This document shows positions 63,827 to 64,000 of a stretch of 64,000 nucleotides of DNA, one piece after another. This DNA comes from CAJBLF01 sp964495905. Its GTDB lineage: Bacteria; Patescibacteriota; Gracilibacteria; Absconditabacterales; Absconditicoccaceae. Numbering within the stretch: position 1 is the stretch's first letter; each line of letters begins with the position of its first letter. Location of the stretch: NCBI GenBank assembly GCA_964495905.1, contig CAZBWN010000078.1, positions 1-64,000 on the forward strand, read 5' to 3'. Below the pieces are notes generated by a model. The model was not told the origin of the DNA. It was given only the letters and a program-made list of their open reading frames with translations, and searched no databases. The position numbers were made by a program, and so were the translations under genes.

Positions 63827-64000
63827 ATGGAAGAAAAATTCTTGTTGAATAAAATTTGATCAAACCCTAATAGACTTTGAGTCTTAATATGTACTCATGG
63901 AGATGAAACATTATGATTTAATGTTATGAAGATGATAGAAAATGTTGTAGATGATCTTACTTTTGTCTTGATGAATAAAAGGGCTTTTGATATATGAAAA
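63827..64000 (+). CDS. AstE/aspartoacylase-like metallohydrolase (partial)
   Basis: The first 58 codons of a gene that continues past the window. V-L-I-C-T-H-G-D-E-T-L-G-F carries the zinc-binding H-G-x-E of the AstE/AspA branch of M14 carboxypeptidase-like enzymes, and L-M-N-K-R-A-F-D matches the next conserved strand. In this cluster it could trim or deacylate the peptide, or belong to another step. Five UGAs as Gly. Confidence 0.7.

Noticed and set aside
54023..64000. Integrated phage or transposon as carrier of the peptide cluster
   Set aside because: No integrase, transposase or direct repeats at the tRNA-Phe were found in the window; the tRNA is intact but no attachment-site duplication is visible.

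Overview
The window comes from an AT-rich bacterial genome that reads UGA as glycine (genetic code 25). This code is known from the candidate phyla Absconditabacteria (SR1) and Gracilibacteria, so the organism is very likely one of these small-genome, probably epibiotic bacteria. The evidence is direct. ruvB, ndk, rpmE, murC, hppA, ssb, lepB, trpS, trxB, pyk, rpsA and many others run full length only if in-frame TGA is translated, and the TGAs fall on invariant glycines (Walker A loops, HIGN-type motifs, the GxGG of MurC, the Nudix box). Every complete gene ends in TAA or TAG, never TGA. A standard-code gene caller shatters most genes here, so start and stop positions below were traced by hand with UGA = Gly.

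Layout. 1-12.7 kb: DNA metabolism and envelope genes, mostly on the minus strand (archaeo-eukaryotic-type primase, ruvB, a secreted SLH-domain protein, an Mre11/SbcD-like phosphoesterase, murC), with ndk, rpmE, a PH-like membrane protein and a PEBP protein on plus. 12.9-19.1 kb: hppA (K+-dependent-type proton pyrophosphatase), a tandem pair of duplicated secreted/membrane proteins, tRNA-Leu, ssb, lepB, a PH-like membrane protein and hsp20. 19.2-28.4 kb: surface polysaccharide genes (O-antigen-ligase-like protein, GT2 glycosyltransferase, pyruvyl transferase) and a giant repeat protein. 28.5-35.8 kb: tRNA-Ser, tRNA-Met, rpmG, rpsP, membrane proteins, a ferredoxin, a very large secreted Cys-rich protein and a C-terminal-half UvrB. 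35.8-46.3 kb: two MscS channels, pyruvate kinase, thioredoxin/thioredoxin reductase, a receiver-domain protein, a vWA protein and two type IV secretion pilin-like membrane proteins. 46.4-54.9 kb: tRNA-Arg, rpsO, rpsA, an OlsB-like acyltransferase, rluD-like, Nudix, TspO, trpS, a pepD remnant and a peptidase E-like gene.

55-64 kb is the most striking part. After tRNA-Phe and a single-chain, mitochondrial-type PheRS comes a compact all-plus cluster: a 38-residue peptide gene with its own promoter and terminator, an HExxH metalloprotease-like protein, a radical SAM/SPASM enzyme with a PqqD-like N-terminal domain, a U32-type Fe-S protein, a radical SAM/SPASM enzyme fused to a methyltransferase, two further radical SAM enzymes, and the start of an AstE/aspartoacylase-like gene that runs off the window. 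The genes overlap or nearly touch. I read this as an undescribed RiPP (ribosomally made, post-translationally modified peptide) pathway in a recoded ultra-small bacterium. The peptide itself uses UGA for its last glycine, and about 88% of the glycines in the first radical SAM gene are UGA, against roughly 8% in rpsA.

Two genome-wide patterns also stand out. One set of genes contains no UGA at all and has stand-alone promoters (TTGACW-like, 16-bp spacer, TATANN-like) and A-rich leaders. And intergenic short-repeat families recur inside coding sequences as in-frame insertions.
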